Below, piece by piece: positions 1-10,900 of a stretch of 64,000 bases of DNA. A program made the position numbers and the translations under genes. The notes below the pieces were generated by a model. It searched no databases, was not told the DNA's origin, and was given only the letters and a program-made list of their open reading frames with translations. The DNA lies in NCBI GenBank assembly GCA_015501075.1, contig JADNYJ010000104.1, positions 1 through 64,000 on the forward strand, in the 5' to 3' direction. How positions within the stretch are numbered: the first letter of the stretch is position 1; each line of letters begins with the position of its first letter. The stretch is from Gymnopilus junonius (taxonomy: Eukaryota > Basidiomycota > Agaricomycetes > Agaricales > Galerinaceae).

Positions 1-387
1 TTAGATTACATGTAGCTAGTCAACTCCGAGTAGCGCAGAGTAACTTACACGTCTGCCTGCTCACTAGTACACGTACGGTCTCCGCTTAGTTTCCTCCGTA
101 GTATAAAAACCTTAGAACTATTATTAGGTACCTTAGTTCATATATTGTTCATTAAATCAATCCACGCTCTCTACTCCGCTCTCTCATTCCGATCCGACTC
201 CGAAATTTGAGACAATGTCCAGACAACGGAGCACAACACACACGTTGAAGCTGAAGTCTCAACCCTACGTCTACATACGTTACGCTAAGACCAACTCCGA
301 CACCGACGTACTCCGACGTAGCTCCGACGTGGATCTCCTCTGCCTACTCCGCCCTTCCTTTCGTCGAGAACTTAACAATGGCGTGAA

Positions 388-1429
388 ATGTCCATGGTGA
401 AGATCAACCTACTCCAGTGCACGGAGGAAACAGGCTGGCCCCAAGACCACATCATTGCCCTCGCCACATTTTACCTCAACCTTGAAAACCACCCAAAGCA
501 TCAGGAGCCAGACGGCGACACTGTTCTCCTTGCATACCAGGCCCAAGTCCGCCGTGAATGGCATATCCAGCTAAAACGCACCACAGGTGAACCAGCCTTT
601 GACATCAGCACCATCAACGACGACTTGGTCGACAAGATTGGTGTAAAAATGTGGAATGCAACCAAGACCCAGCTAGTGACTAGGTCAGTTCTCCCCCACC
701 TTTACTTTATGAAATCTTGCAATTCTAATTGTTTTTCTTCTATCTTTCCCCTTGCTATCCATCACAACATGCTATGTGCTACCCATCGTCCATGCGACCC
801 ATGTTACATGCTACCCATGCTATGTGCAACCCATGTTATGTGCGCCCACTGCTACCCATGTCCTTTGCCACCCGCTCGAACATTTCCGTCTTAACCTAAG
901 ACTGGAACAAGAGCTCAGCAGAGCGACGCTGAACAGCTCCCCTGCCTGCCCAAACCACAAATATTCACCATATCCAAAGGCAGACAGACGTGGCCGGTCC
1001 CCCTCCCCAACTTATCATGACAGCCCAAGCCACCGGCGAGCATCCTCTCCCCCTGCCTACAGTCGACATGACTCACCGACACATGGAGGCGGGCAGTGCA
1101 AACCATCGCACAACAAACCTGATAGGTTTTTTCAATCGGGTGCAGGCCAAGCAACAATGACCTTTTCGGCCTGCACCCTCTGCCTTGGTCGCCACCGGCA
1201 CAATGTCACGATCTGTTCATCATCGACTCTCTGGGACCAGAAGACACCAGCCTACTGTTTCCGCAACGAGCTCAACTGCCTCGTCAATCCCAAAGGAGTC
1301 ATCCTCTGCTCAAACTGGCAATGACCGAATGGATGCAGCAACCCTACCCACGATTCTCGTCACGAATGCTCAGGTTGCGGGAAATCAGATCATGGAGCTC
1401 AGAAATGTGCTCGAGCAGAGAAGGCTTGA
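388..1429 (+). pseudogene. Gag-like protein of the retroelement, with intron and nonsense codon
   Basis: Exon 1 (388-683) encodes a capsid-like region. A 217-nt intron with GT-AG borders (684-900) fits in phase, and exon 2 (901-1429) continues with a Ser/Pro-rich basic linker. Exon 2 carries two zinc motifs: one C-x2-C type motif near 1166-1210, and a classic CCHC knuckle (C-x2-C-x4-H-x4-C) at 1367-1408. A TGA at 1322-1324 interrupts the frame between the two motifs; reading resumes in the same frame and ends with TGA at 1427-1429. The nucleic-acid-binding role is inferred from the zinc knuckles. The start codon is uncertain because reading frames upstream of 388 are also open. The 3' end overlaps the RT frame. 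Confidence 0.6.
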
Positions 1430-3395
1430 TGCAGGATCACTGTACAAACCAGATGCCTGGAAGCGACTCCTTGAGAGCAGCGGTCTTATTGCTCGTTACC
1501 CCAACCTCCCTCATCAACTCCAATATGGCTTTGATGCTGGCATTCCTGTCATTTCCGAAACATTCACCCCTCCCAACAAACCATTCATTGTCGAACATCT
1601 TCCTGAATTCAACCGCATCATACAACTTGAGTTTGAGAAGCAATGCTACATTGGACCACTTTCAAGATTGGAAGTCGAAGCCCTCATCGGACCTTTCCAA
1701 ACCTCCCCACTCAGCATTATACCCAAGCCTGGAAAACCAGGAAAATTCCGAATCATCCAAAACCTATCACACCCCCACATCCCTCGCAATCACATCTCAT
1801 CTATCAACAGCTCCATTGACTCCAACCTCTTCCCAAGTACCTGGGGTACATTCACCGTCATCTGCCTTCTCATCATACGGCTGCCACCTGGATCACAGCT
1901 TGCCATATGTGATGTCAAAGAAGCATATCGCACAGTACCACTTCTTCCCTCACAATGGCCTGGAATTGTTGTCTGCCTGCATGAGGATGACCGTTTTGGA
2001 ATTGACACCCGAAACTGCTTTGGGCTTGCCTCCAGCAGTGGGTGCTACGGAACAATTGCTGACGCAGGAGCACAACTTATCCGTTCTCGTGGAATTGGCC
2101 CTATGTCAAAATGGGTCAATGACCATGTATTCATTCGGATACTCAGAGAGTACCTGGAGCGTTACAATGAGATGCGGAAAGGATGGGCAGAGGAAATTGC
2201 AAAGAATGGAGGTGAACACCATGACGGAGGTAAGTTATGGTTCAAAGGAGCCACTATGCCTGATGGTCGCATAGAGGAATTTGACGAAGACTGCTCAATG
2301 CCAATTCTTGACCTCTCAAACTGAACACCATGCTCATCTGATGATGCTCACTACACTTACACCTTTGCCGACATCAACGACATCTCAGAGGAACTGGGCA
2401 TTCCTTGGGAACAAGACAAGGACATTCCATTCGGAACAGAGGCCCCCTTCATTGGCTTCACCTGGAACCTTGAAAATCAAACAGTTTCCATCCCAGAATC
2501 AAAGAAGATGAAGTATCTTCACGCAATTTTTGCATGGGAATCCAAGGAGACCCACAACCTCGAGGAGGTCCAAAAGCTATATGGCAAGCTCCTCCATGCT
2601 TGCACTGTGGTCCCAGCTGGGCGAGCATACCTCACCAGCCTGGAGAAGTTCATGGCCATCTTTGGTAACAATCCTTTCATACCACACTCCCCCCCTCGCA
2701 GCACTCACAATGATTTATACTGGTGGAAACAAACCCTCTCCCGCTCCTACATCTCTCGCTCCATCCCAGGACCCGAAATCATTCTCGACATCACTGCTTA
2801 CTCAGACGCTAGCTCAGAAACTGGCATCGGTATCACCATCGGAAATCATTAGAGAGCATGGCGTCTCTTACCAGGATGGAAGGAAAGTGGGCGAGACATT
2901 GGCTGGGCAGAAGCCATTGGTTTCCTCTTCCTCATCCTTACCATACTTCCAAGCAGCACTTCAGGCACACATTTCAAAATCTTCGGAGACAATGAAGGAG
3001 TTGTCCAAGGCTGGTGGAAAGGAAGAAGTCGCAACACTGCCACAAACGAAGTCTTCAAGCTTGTACATGATGAAAGCGAATGAGCAGGCATCACATTCCA
3101 TACACGTTATGTCCCTAGCAAAGACAACCCCACTGATGACCCATCACGTGGAATCTACGGCCCCAGAAACCTCCTCCTACCACCCATTGCCATCCCACAT
3201 GAATACCAGCATCTGGTTGTCAACTTTGACGAAGAATCTCGCCCAGTCGAGTCTCACCAGTTCCGTGATGGAACAGCTCCAAAGCCATGCCCTAAACCCA
3301 ACAGAGAACCACAACAACGAGCAAGGGCAGAGCTCAACCGTGCCTTTGAACATCGAGCAGAGGAGCTCTTCACACAAACACAAAGCTGGCTCTGA
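1422..3395 (+). pseudogene. Reverse transcriptase / RNase H of the retroelement, four nonsense codons
   Basis: One continuous reading frame carries the RT fingers and palm (a P-K-P-G-K-P-G-K-F-R-I-I-Q-N-L stretch near 1725-1765) and the catalytic box near 2108-2130. It then runs into a connection and an RNase H-like segment (Y-S-D-A-S-S-E-T-G near 2800-2825). The frame is cut by stops at 2322-2324 (TGA), 2850-2852 (TAG), 3081-3083 (TGA) and 3393-3395 (TGA). The box reads W-V-N-D where related elements have W-V-D-D, so one catalytic Asp is changed to Asn. All of these fit C-to-T or G-to-A transitions, for example CGA to TGA or TGG to TAG. The protein would copy element RNA to DNA, but this copy cannot be active. 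Confidence 0.75.
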
Positions 3396-3615
3396 CACCA
3401 TTCACCACCCACATGCATTGCCACTTCTACCCCCAAGAAACACCCGACCGGCACCATATTCCGACAATCTGCATCCACTTCCATCAATGCTCTGCCCACA
3501 TGTGCTGGCACGAGACCGTGTCCGACTCTGGAAACCAATTGTCAGCTGAAACAACCTTGACCCCAGAGGCAATGCAACAAACCTTAGTGAAGCTGACCTA
3601 AAACGGATAACAGAC

Positions 3616-4596
3616 TTGATGGAAGTTGTTTGGGAGCCTTCGACACTGGAAGGCTATGGATCCGGACTGCTCACATATCATGTTTGGTGTGACGTGAGGG
3701 CGATGCCAGAGGAGCAGCGTGCACCACTGAGCCCTGTCGTCGCAGCTGCCTTTGTATCCACCCTCGCTGGTGCCTATTCATGGAAGACAATAAGAAATTA
3801 CCTTTATGGGGTCCGTGCATGGCACATCTTCCATGGAGTTAAATGGAAGATGAATGAGCCAGAGATGGAGGCCTTGCTCAAGGCAGCTGAGAAAGCAACC
3901 CCAGAATCTTCGAAACGAAAGAAGAGAGTGCCATACACACCACAATTTATTTTAGCCATCCGAGCCCAGCTTAACCTCAACAACCCCTTCGACGCAGCAG
4001 TATACGCATGTCTGACCACGACCTTTTATGCTTGTGCACACGTTGGAGAATTTACAGTACCCACTCTCACGGCCTTCAAAGCCACCTCTCATGTCAAGCC
4101 CTCCGATGTCACAACAGAACGTGACCGAAATGGTCTTGAGAGCACAGCCTTCCACATCCCTCGGACAAAGACTTCCATCCACAGTGAGAGCGTGTCTTGG
4201 TCAAGACAAGACAGGGATACCGACCCAGAGAAAGTGTTCACCCATCACCTCACGGTCAACCAACCACCCCAGAATGGACTGCTCTTCACATACCGATACA
4301 AAAACAGCCACCGTCCCCTCACCAAACCAGCTTTCATCAAAGCCCTTGCAACTGCAGCCACCAAAGCCGGTCTAGAACCCCTGCAAGGACATGGCATCTG
4401 CATCAGGTTGATGCTCAAATACCTCTTACGAGGAGTACCATTCGAAGTTGTCAAAGTCAAAGGAAGATGGGCTAGCGACGCCTTCTTAATCTACCTCACG
4501 AAACATGCCCAGATCCTAGCACCATATATGCAAGCCCAACCCGAACTACACACCGAATTCGTTCACCTAATGATGCCTCGCATTCGGCGGAATTAA
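3616..4596 (+). CDS. Tyrosine recombinase of the retroelement (open frame, catalytic Arg residues lost)
   Basis: A 326-aa uninterrupted frame has an N-terminal SAM-like helical domain and a C-terminal catalytic domain of the tyrosine recombinase (phage integrase) fold. Expected landmarks are present: a G-H-G box near 4386-4401, a G-R-W segment near 4464-4472, and a candidate nucleophile Tyr in L-I-Y-L near 4489-4500. Two residues that should be catalytic Arg are not. The first-box position reads A-H-V-G-E (His codon 4039-4041), and the H-x-x-R position reads H-G-I-C (Cys codon 4399-4401). Both changes fit single CpG-type transitions. The open frame is therefore probably not an active enzyme. 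It would integrate circular element DNA by strand exchange. The family call is firm; loss of activity is inference. Confidence 0.75.
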   Translation: MMEVVWEPSTLEGYGSGLLTYHVWCDVRAMPEEQRAPLSPVVAAAFVSTLAGAYSWKTIRNYLYGVRAWHIFHGVKWKMNEPEMEALLKAAEKATPESSKRKKRVPYTPQFILAIRAQLNLNNPFDAAVYACLTTTFYACAHVGEFTVPTLTAFKATSHVKPSDVTTERDRNGLESTAFHIPRTKTSIHSESVSWSRQDRDTDPEKVFTHHLTVNQPPQNGLLFTYRYKNSHRPLTKPAFIKALATAATKAGLEPLQGHGICIRLMLKYLLRGVPFEVVKVKGRWASDAFLIYLTKHAQILAPYMQAQPELHTEFVHLMMPRIRRN

Positions 4597-7500
4597 CTTG
4601 TGAGTTGTGTATTCATTCCCCTCCTACAATTCTGGGCATCTGAGACTTGCTCGACGCTTCATGGAACTCCTACCCATTGGGAATCGTGGCTCATCTCAGT
4701 TTTCTTCAGAATCGGGACATCCGGCGGGCAGGAAAGCCACATAGGCTTTCGCCCACATCTCGCACTCCTTATTAGCATTGTAGAATTTTCGTCATTAGAC
4801 TCATTATACTACCTTACTCAGTCATTAGACTTCAGCATACATACACATCACCTCACACTAGATTACTCACTTTATCAATTGCATTCAATGATTCATAGAA
4901 TCATTCCTCCATCCTTAGAGACACAGCAAACACAAAGATACACCTTCCGCCACTTCCGCTGTTTCTTCGCTTTGCTGATACTCTCTGAATCCTGTATCCA
5001 TGTTGTAATTGTTGTCACGGAACCAAGCTGTTTTAGGTTTCTCAAAAAGACCTTGACCAAACCTTGACACATAAAATAATAGTAAGGATAAAGTCAATTT
5101 TTTTGGTTATCATTTACTGTTAAGAATGGTAAAACTTGGCACAAATCAAGTTGCATTGGCAGGACCACTGCCAGTGTACTGCACAAGATCGACATCCTCA
5201 ATGAGCATCTCACACTCAGAGTCATTACACATCACAGAGCTATCATAAATGCCACCCAAGTTGGAACTTGGACCAAAACATATCTTTTTCAAAGTTTGTT
5301 GTATGGCCAGTGAGCTTGGTCAGGGAAGAAGTGAAGCTGCGATCCATAAAAGTATTGCGTATGGAATTTTTTCGGTGGAAAGCGATGCTGTGGCTATGTA
5401 AATGATGTCATTTGCATGGCAGAGCCGTCCCTTGGCCATCTCATGCCCTTTTTTCAGATCAAATGTGGTCAATAGACTGCTTTGTTGCATATTAAGACTG
5501 TTCTCAGCACTTACAGCTGCCAAAATCACATAAATACACTCCTTTATAAGTCATGTAAGTTTTGTGTTTAAGGTCGCCTGACCCACACCCTCCCTCCAAG
5601 GTCATGTCACTTGGCAAATGCCAACATACCCCTTGGTGGATTACCCCATTGTCCGGTCCCATCTTGTTCCCAATGGAATTGAATGGAATGATTCTCAGGC
5701 AGTCATCAATAGATGTCTGATCAATTTGGTTAACCTTGTGCATGGTGTGTGTTTGAATTCGATTTTTTCGGTTCTAGTCCCACTAATGACTATCTTATAA
5801 TTTATCTTGTAGCTCAGAAAATAAAAGGATTACTGACCTGGTAAAAGTCTTGTGTGGATAAATTTTTTCGTCCACCTGGAACTATCTTAGGCATGCCCTA
5901 CATCAGCAATTAAGCAATTTAGTTTTTTCGGGTTTCGGCAACCGGAAAACCCCAAAAGCCCCACCAAAATCACCGAAACCATGTCATTTTTCGAAACTTG
6001 GGAACCTACTATGATTCGTCAGGAGTTTGAAACGATGGGGAGTTTGAAACGACCCCGCTCCTGCCTCTCTACCTCACTCCTTTGCTCTAGAAAAAATCAC
6101 ATAAATACTAGACCTTCTGGCCTTTAAGATGGTGCAGAAATTTTCTCAGAGAATGCTCTGGATGAGAAAGATATCAGACAGATGAGAAGTTCATTACATC
6201 AAAGCAGTCAATGTAATGAGATCATTAGTTGGATCTAGCCAGATCCTAATGAGCGGTCATGCCAAAATTTTACAGGCAGTTTCAGTACCTTTAGGCGAGC
6301 ATCCATGCCAAATTTCATGTCGATTCTCACAGTATTGCGTTCAGAAAACCTGGAGGACCATTCAGAGTCCAATCCAGAGTGACAGACATGATGAGCATTC
6401 AAGCGGAGCTTGAACCTTCTGTTTACTGTGGGCAGCACTGATGCTACTGCCAGCATGCCCTCTATTCAGCGGAACTTCAAATGAACCATGACTGCTATGT
6501 GACTCTTGTTTCAATTTCCCCATCCTTTCACTTTTGAGATGCGGAAATGCTCCTGTTGCTTGCACTTTCAACTTTTCGTTAAAAAAACTTTTTAAATCTA
6601 AAAAGAATGTAAAGTTGTACATCTCTGTAAAATTTTAGCTCTCCAGAGCATGTGCAAGATTTGATATCGATTTTTCAATGTTTCTGTTTCAAACTCCCAA
6701 TGAATCATAGTATGTCCTTTTTTCAGGAAACCTGCGGAGGCACAACTGATCCGTTTGATGCAAACTAATCCATATATAGCCATTTTTCTAGAGAATTTGT
6801 CCTGCCGAGGTTTCTAGGTTCCAGGAAACTGAAAAACTGCCAAAAACCACCTAAAACCAGAAACTTTTTTGCCAAATTGCTGATGCTATACTTCGAAGGT
6901 AGATATTTGGATGCTTGGTCCCTTTTTAAGTTGGATGCTTCTTGAAATGTTACTACCTCAGATCTTCTTCGACACAGACATATCATATGTTGATAGGGAG
7001 GCTGCTTGTTTTGGAGGAAAAGGCAGTGAATGATGGAACCCTACTAAGCTGGCTCATTGCCATGTCTGGAGGTCATATTACACCAGATATGGTGGGTGAC
7101 TCTTATCTGAGAGAGAAATACTTTGACAAGAGTGGTGATTTAACTATAGTAAATACTTATGTACTCTTTAGCCTGATTCCTGATGTACAGGGTCATTCAA
7201 ATTTGGAATACCAAAGGAAACACTCAAGAGCGAGATTACTGCAAGTAGGGTCGTTCCTTCGGAGGACATTCCAGGCATTGTTAAATTCATGCAAGCATGT
7301 CTAACTCTAGATCTAGAGAAGAAGCCTTCCGCTGACAATTTATTCCGAAAGAGTGGGTACAACCAGGGCTTGAGGGTTGATGTGGATGTGTTTCTACTTC
7401 AGTGAAGGCTGAGTCTGACAACCGAAAATATACGGCCTAGCAGAACTAAAGCGACTCTGATTTACCTTTTACTGTTCCTCATTATTATTTAAATATCGGG

Positions 7501-7920
7501 CCTGCAACGTGAGAGAGAACCTCATGCGGCCTTTAATTTATTCTTCTCGTGCATGAAAATAGCTTTGAGTTTATCGGGGGTTTGATTTCTAAAATGATTA
7601 TTTACCAAGAGTGGCAGTAGGAATGAAAGTAAACGTATACCATTCGGACAATTGGGCATGACTTAGATTTTCTTCTCTCTGCTTCTGCTCTACTTTCGCT
7701 TTGACCATACCGATTTTGTTAAGCCCAAACTCAGTGTCCAAGCCTTTTAAATAGACTCGAGAGGCAATTAAGGCACGGGTCGGCATTCGGCAGGCTCCAA
7801 AGTTAAATGGAGAAACTTCCAGAAATAGCAAGTCATTCGTGTCCCGTGGCTGTCCTTCCCGCAGTGCGTACGACGACGACCAGGGCTTGTCCCAAACCGC
7901 GACCGTTAACCCCTCCAACA
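4597..7920. other. Gene-poor interval with repeat-like AT-rich DNA
   Basis: No gene is supported here. The octamer TTTTTTCG occurs four times (5367, 5763, 5863, 5933). Two stretches near 5937-5995 and 6808-6875 share the pattern of GGTTTC and GGAAAC near-palindromes with C/A-rich tracts, as in decayed basidiomycete repeats. An open frame at 6942-7304 resembles no family I know. The last part (about 7600-7920) contains the VPS10 promoter and 5' leader. Confidence 0.5.
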
Positions 7921-10900
7921 ATGACAAAACGACGCCGTGGCGGCGCTGCAACAGCGCTATTTAGGGCTGTCTTCTTGTCGTTCTCCGCGCTGCTCGTGGC
8001 TGCCCAAGGACAGCCTGAAAGCACCGTCAATTCATTCAATAATCTGCCGGCTAGGCTTTTCTTCTTTGACGATACAGAGGTATATTTTGCTTTTCTTTCG
8101 AGGTGGACACAAGTCGTTGACAAACTTGAGTAGGCCGTTATATTCCATGATTCGAGAGAGGGAAATGTGTATGTTTCGCTGGACGAGGGGAAGACTTGGA
8201 AGCTTGGAGAAGGGATACCTGCTGGGAAGACGATGACGGTCATCGAGCACCCTATCAATAATCAATATGTGAGGCTGGTACTGTTTGACTCATTCACGTA
8301 TTCTGACGCTCTGTAGGCATTTGCACTCACAGACGGCCTGACGCACTACAGAACTGCAGACCGAGGAAGGTCGTGGAGGGAATTTAAAGTGCCACTTCCT
8401 CCAGCTCTTGTTCAACGCCCATTATCTTTTCACTCTGACCCGAAGAACTACGGATATATTCTCTATCAAGGCGTGAGCTGCGACCGTCAGGGATGGGGTT
8501 CTGTTTGCCATGACGAGGTTGGTATTCAATACCAGATTTTCGGTGTCGACGTGTCTCATCATTTCATATTTCGCAGACGTTCTACACCAAGGAAGCTTTT
8601 TCAGATGAACCAAATCTCCTCCTAAAAGACACCAGCCGATGTCAGTTCGCGCACAGTTCAAAGGACTTCAAACACGAAGCACATGAGGACCTCATCTACT
8701 GCGTCGCATTCGACTCTTCTTCCTCCTCCAACTCTCACGACATTTCCACCTCCCGACTCTTCTCCAGCACCGACTTTTTCCAATCAGAAAAGAAAGTCGA
8801 AGACCTTGGCATAGGCAAGAATGCCAAGGGCGTCATAGCCTTCGCCATTGTCTCCAAATTCGCCGTCGTTGCGCTCAAAGACCTTTCTGCAGGCTCGGCT
8901 GGGGAGATGTTGCTGTATGTCACAGTAGACACGAAGACATGGGCGCACGCCCGGTTTCCTCACGCTACCTCTGCACGGATAAGGGAGAACGCGTATACCA
9001 TGCTCGAATCGACGACACATTCGCTAGCGGTGGATGTGCTGTTACAAGATAAGAGTGCCATCGGCACGCTGTTTGTCAGCAACTCCAATGGGACTTTTTT
9101 TGTGGAGAGCTTGAAAGATACGAACAGAAATGAGCTGGGGTATGTCGACTATGAGAGGATATACGGAGTTGAGGGCATTGGGCTTGCGAATGTCGTTTCG
9201 AATGCTCAGGATGTGGAAGGTCGCGGGGCGCAGAAGAGGGTCAAGACTCTAATCACATTCGACGACGGTTCCTCCTGGTCACCGCTCCGACCCCCCTCTG
9301 AAGACGTCGATGGCAACGGCATCTCATGCGACCCTTCCGACTCCAACACCTGTGCCCTGCATCTCCACTCCGTAACGACCCCACGCAACTTTGGCCGCAT
9401 CTTCTCCTCGCCTGCACCGGGCTTCGTCATGGGCGTCGGTAACATCGGAGAAACCCTAGAGAGATATGAAGATTGTGATACTTTTTTGAGTATCGATGCG
9501 GGTGTGAGTTGGACGATGGTCAGAAGGGGCGCACACAAGTACGAGTTTGGGGATTTAGGAAGTGTGTTGGTTGTTGTGGATGATGAGCAGGTGACGGATG
9601 TCGTTAGGTATAGTTTGGATCTAGGCAAGACTTGGTGAGTTACTCTTACTGCTTGTGAATTATGCTTTGGACATCGCATTCACCTTTTGGTGATGTAGGC
9701 AAGACCATGACCTTGGTATCAAGCTCCTCGCACGCGGCCTCCTCAACCTTCCAGACTCTACTTCCCAAAAGTTTTTGCTCTTAGGCCAAGTGTCTAAACA
9801 CGACCAGAGCAAGGACGTCGGGAGGGTGGTTGTCGTGCTGCTTGATTTCTCCAAGACGAGAGGGAGAAAGTGTAGTGACCCTGATTATGAGCAGTGGTAT
9901 GCCCGGCCAATTGGCGAAGAGTGCTTGATGGGTCACAAGGTGCTTTTCACTTTATTTTTAATTGAGTGGTGTTTGGGTACTGATGCCGGCTGCCTCCCCT
10001 CTTTTCAGCAATGGTACAAGAGAAGAAAACCAGATGCGAATTGCTATGTGGGCGAAAAGTTTAAGGACCCAGTCGTTCACGAGGACAGTTGTGAATGTAA
10101 AGATTCTGATTATGAATGGTGCGCTCCTTCGACCATCCTCTTTCCGCCCAATTCTTGATCACTGCTTACAGTGACTACAACTACGTCAAGAACGGCGACA
10201 AATGCGAACCTGTCGGCCCTGAACCCATCCCTGCAGGTGTCTGCGCTGGTGAAGATCCTGACAAGACGTACATGGGCTCATCGGGCTATAGGAAGATTCC
10301 TGGGAACACGTGTATGGGTGGGGTGGAGAAGGATGAGAAGGTTGAGAAGAAATGTTCTATGGGTATGTTGCTGACTGCCATCATCATTGCCGTTGGCGTG
10401 AATGGGACACTGACGACGCCCTCTAGCCCAACCTGCAGAAGGAGAGATTATACACCAATCCTTCCAATTTAAAAGCCAAATCGTGCAACACGCTTACTTC
10501 AAGGATTCAAAGGTGATACTCTTCCTTGAATGAACTTCATTCTTGCCGCTGACTCGATGATGTAGACCATCCTTGTCCGTCTCAACGACCATACAATGTG
10601 GCAATCCAGCAACGAAGGCTATTCATGGAACCAACTTTCCTCAGACAGCAAGATCCTCGCATTCTACCACCACAAATACTCCAAAGACCGCGCCTACCTC
10701 ATCACCGAAACTGACGAATTCTTCTACACCACCGACACCGGGCGCAACTGGTACTCCAACAGGGCGCCCACGCCGCCCAACATGTTTGGCGCACAAGTCA
10801 TCCGGTTCCATCCCAACTCTGACTACCTCATTTGGGTGGGCAACAAAGACTGCGTCAGTGGGACCGGTGGCAAGTGTCGTGCCGAGGCGCAGTATTCCAG

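Larger units (their letters stand above)
1..4920 (+). mobile_element. Degenerate DIRS-like retroelement (tyrosine-recombinase type)
   Basis: Coding order is a Gag-like protein with two zinc motifs, reverse transcriptase, an RNase H-like segment, then a tyrosine recombinase. No DDE integrase or protease is visible, and no DNA adenine methyltransferase as found in some DIRS elements. All frames read on the plus strand. The ends are not defined: I see no clear terminal repeats. The stretch 240-345 is rich in ACTCCGACGT-type repeats, and a short direct repeat (GTCATTAGACT) occurs near 4790-4835, so the true borders could lie outside 1-4920. Four in-frame stops in the RT/RNase H frame, one in Gag, and lost catalytic residues in RT and recombinase show that this copy is dead. 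DIRS-like is a class assignment from gene order; the exact family is unknown. Confidence 0.75.

Noticed and set aside
752..894. Met-, Cys- and His-rich repeats read as protein
   Set aside because: They lie inside the phase-consistent Gag intron and are imperfect tandem DNA repeats.
4600..5067. 155-aa open frame just after the recombinase
   Set aside because: Composition is Leu/Ser/His-rich without domain pattern, and it starts in the recombinase 3' flank; probably chance.
6942..7304. 120-aa open frame in the gene-poor interval
   Set aside because: Looks protein-like in places but matches no family I know and has no supporting neighbours or introns.
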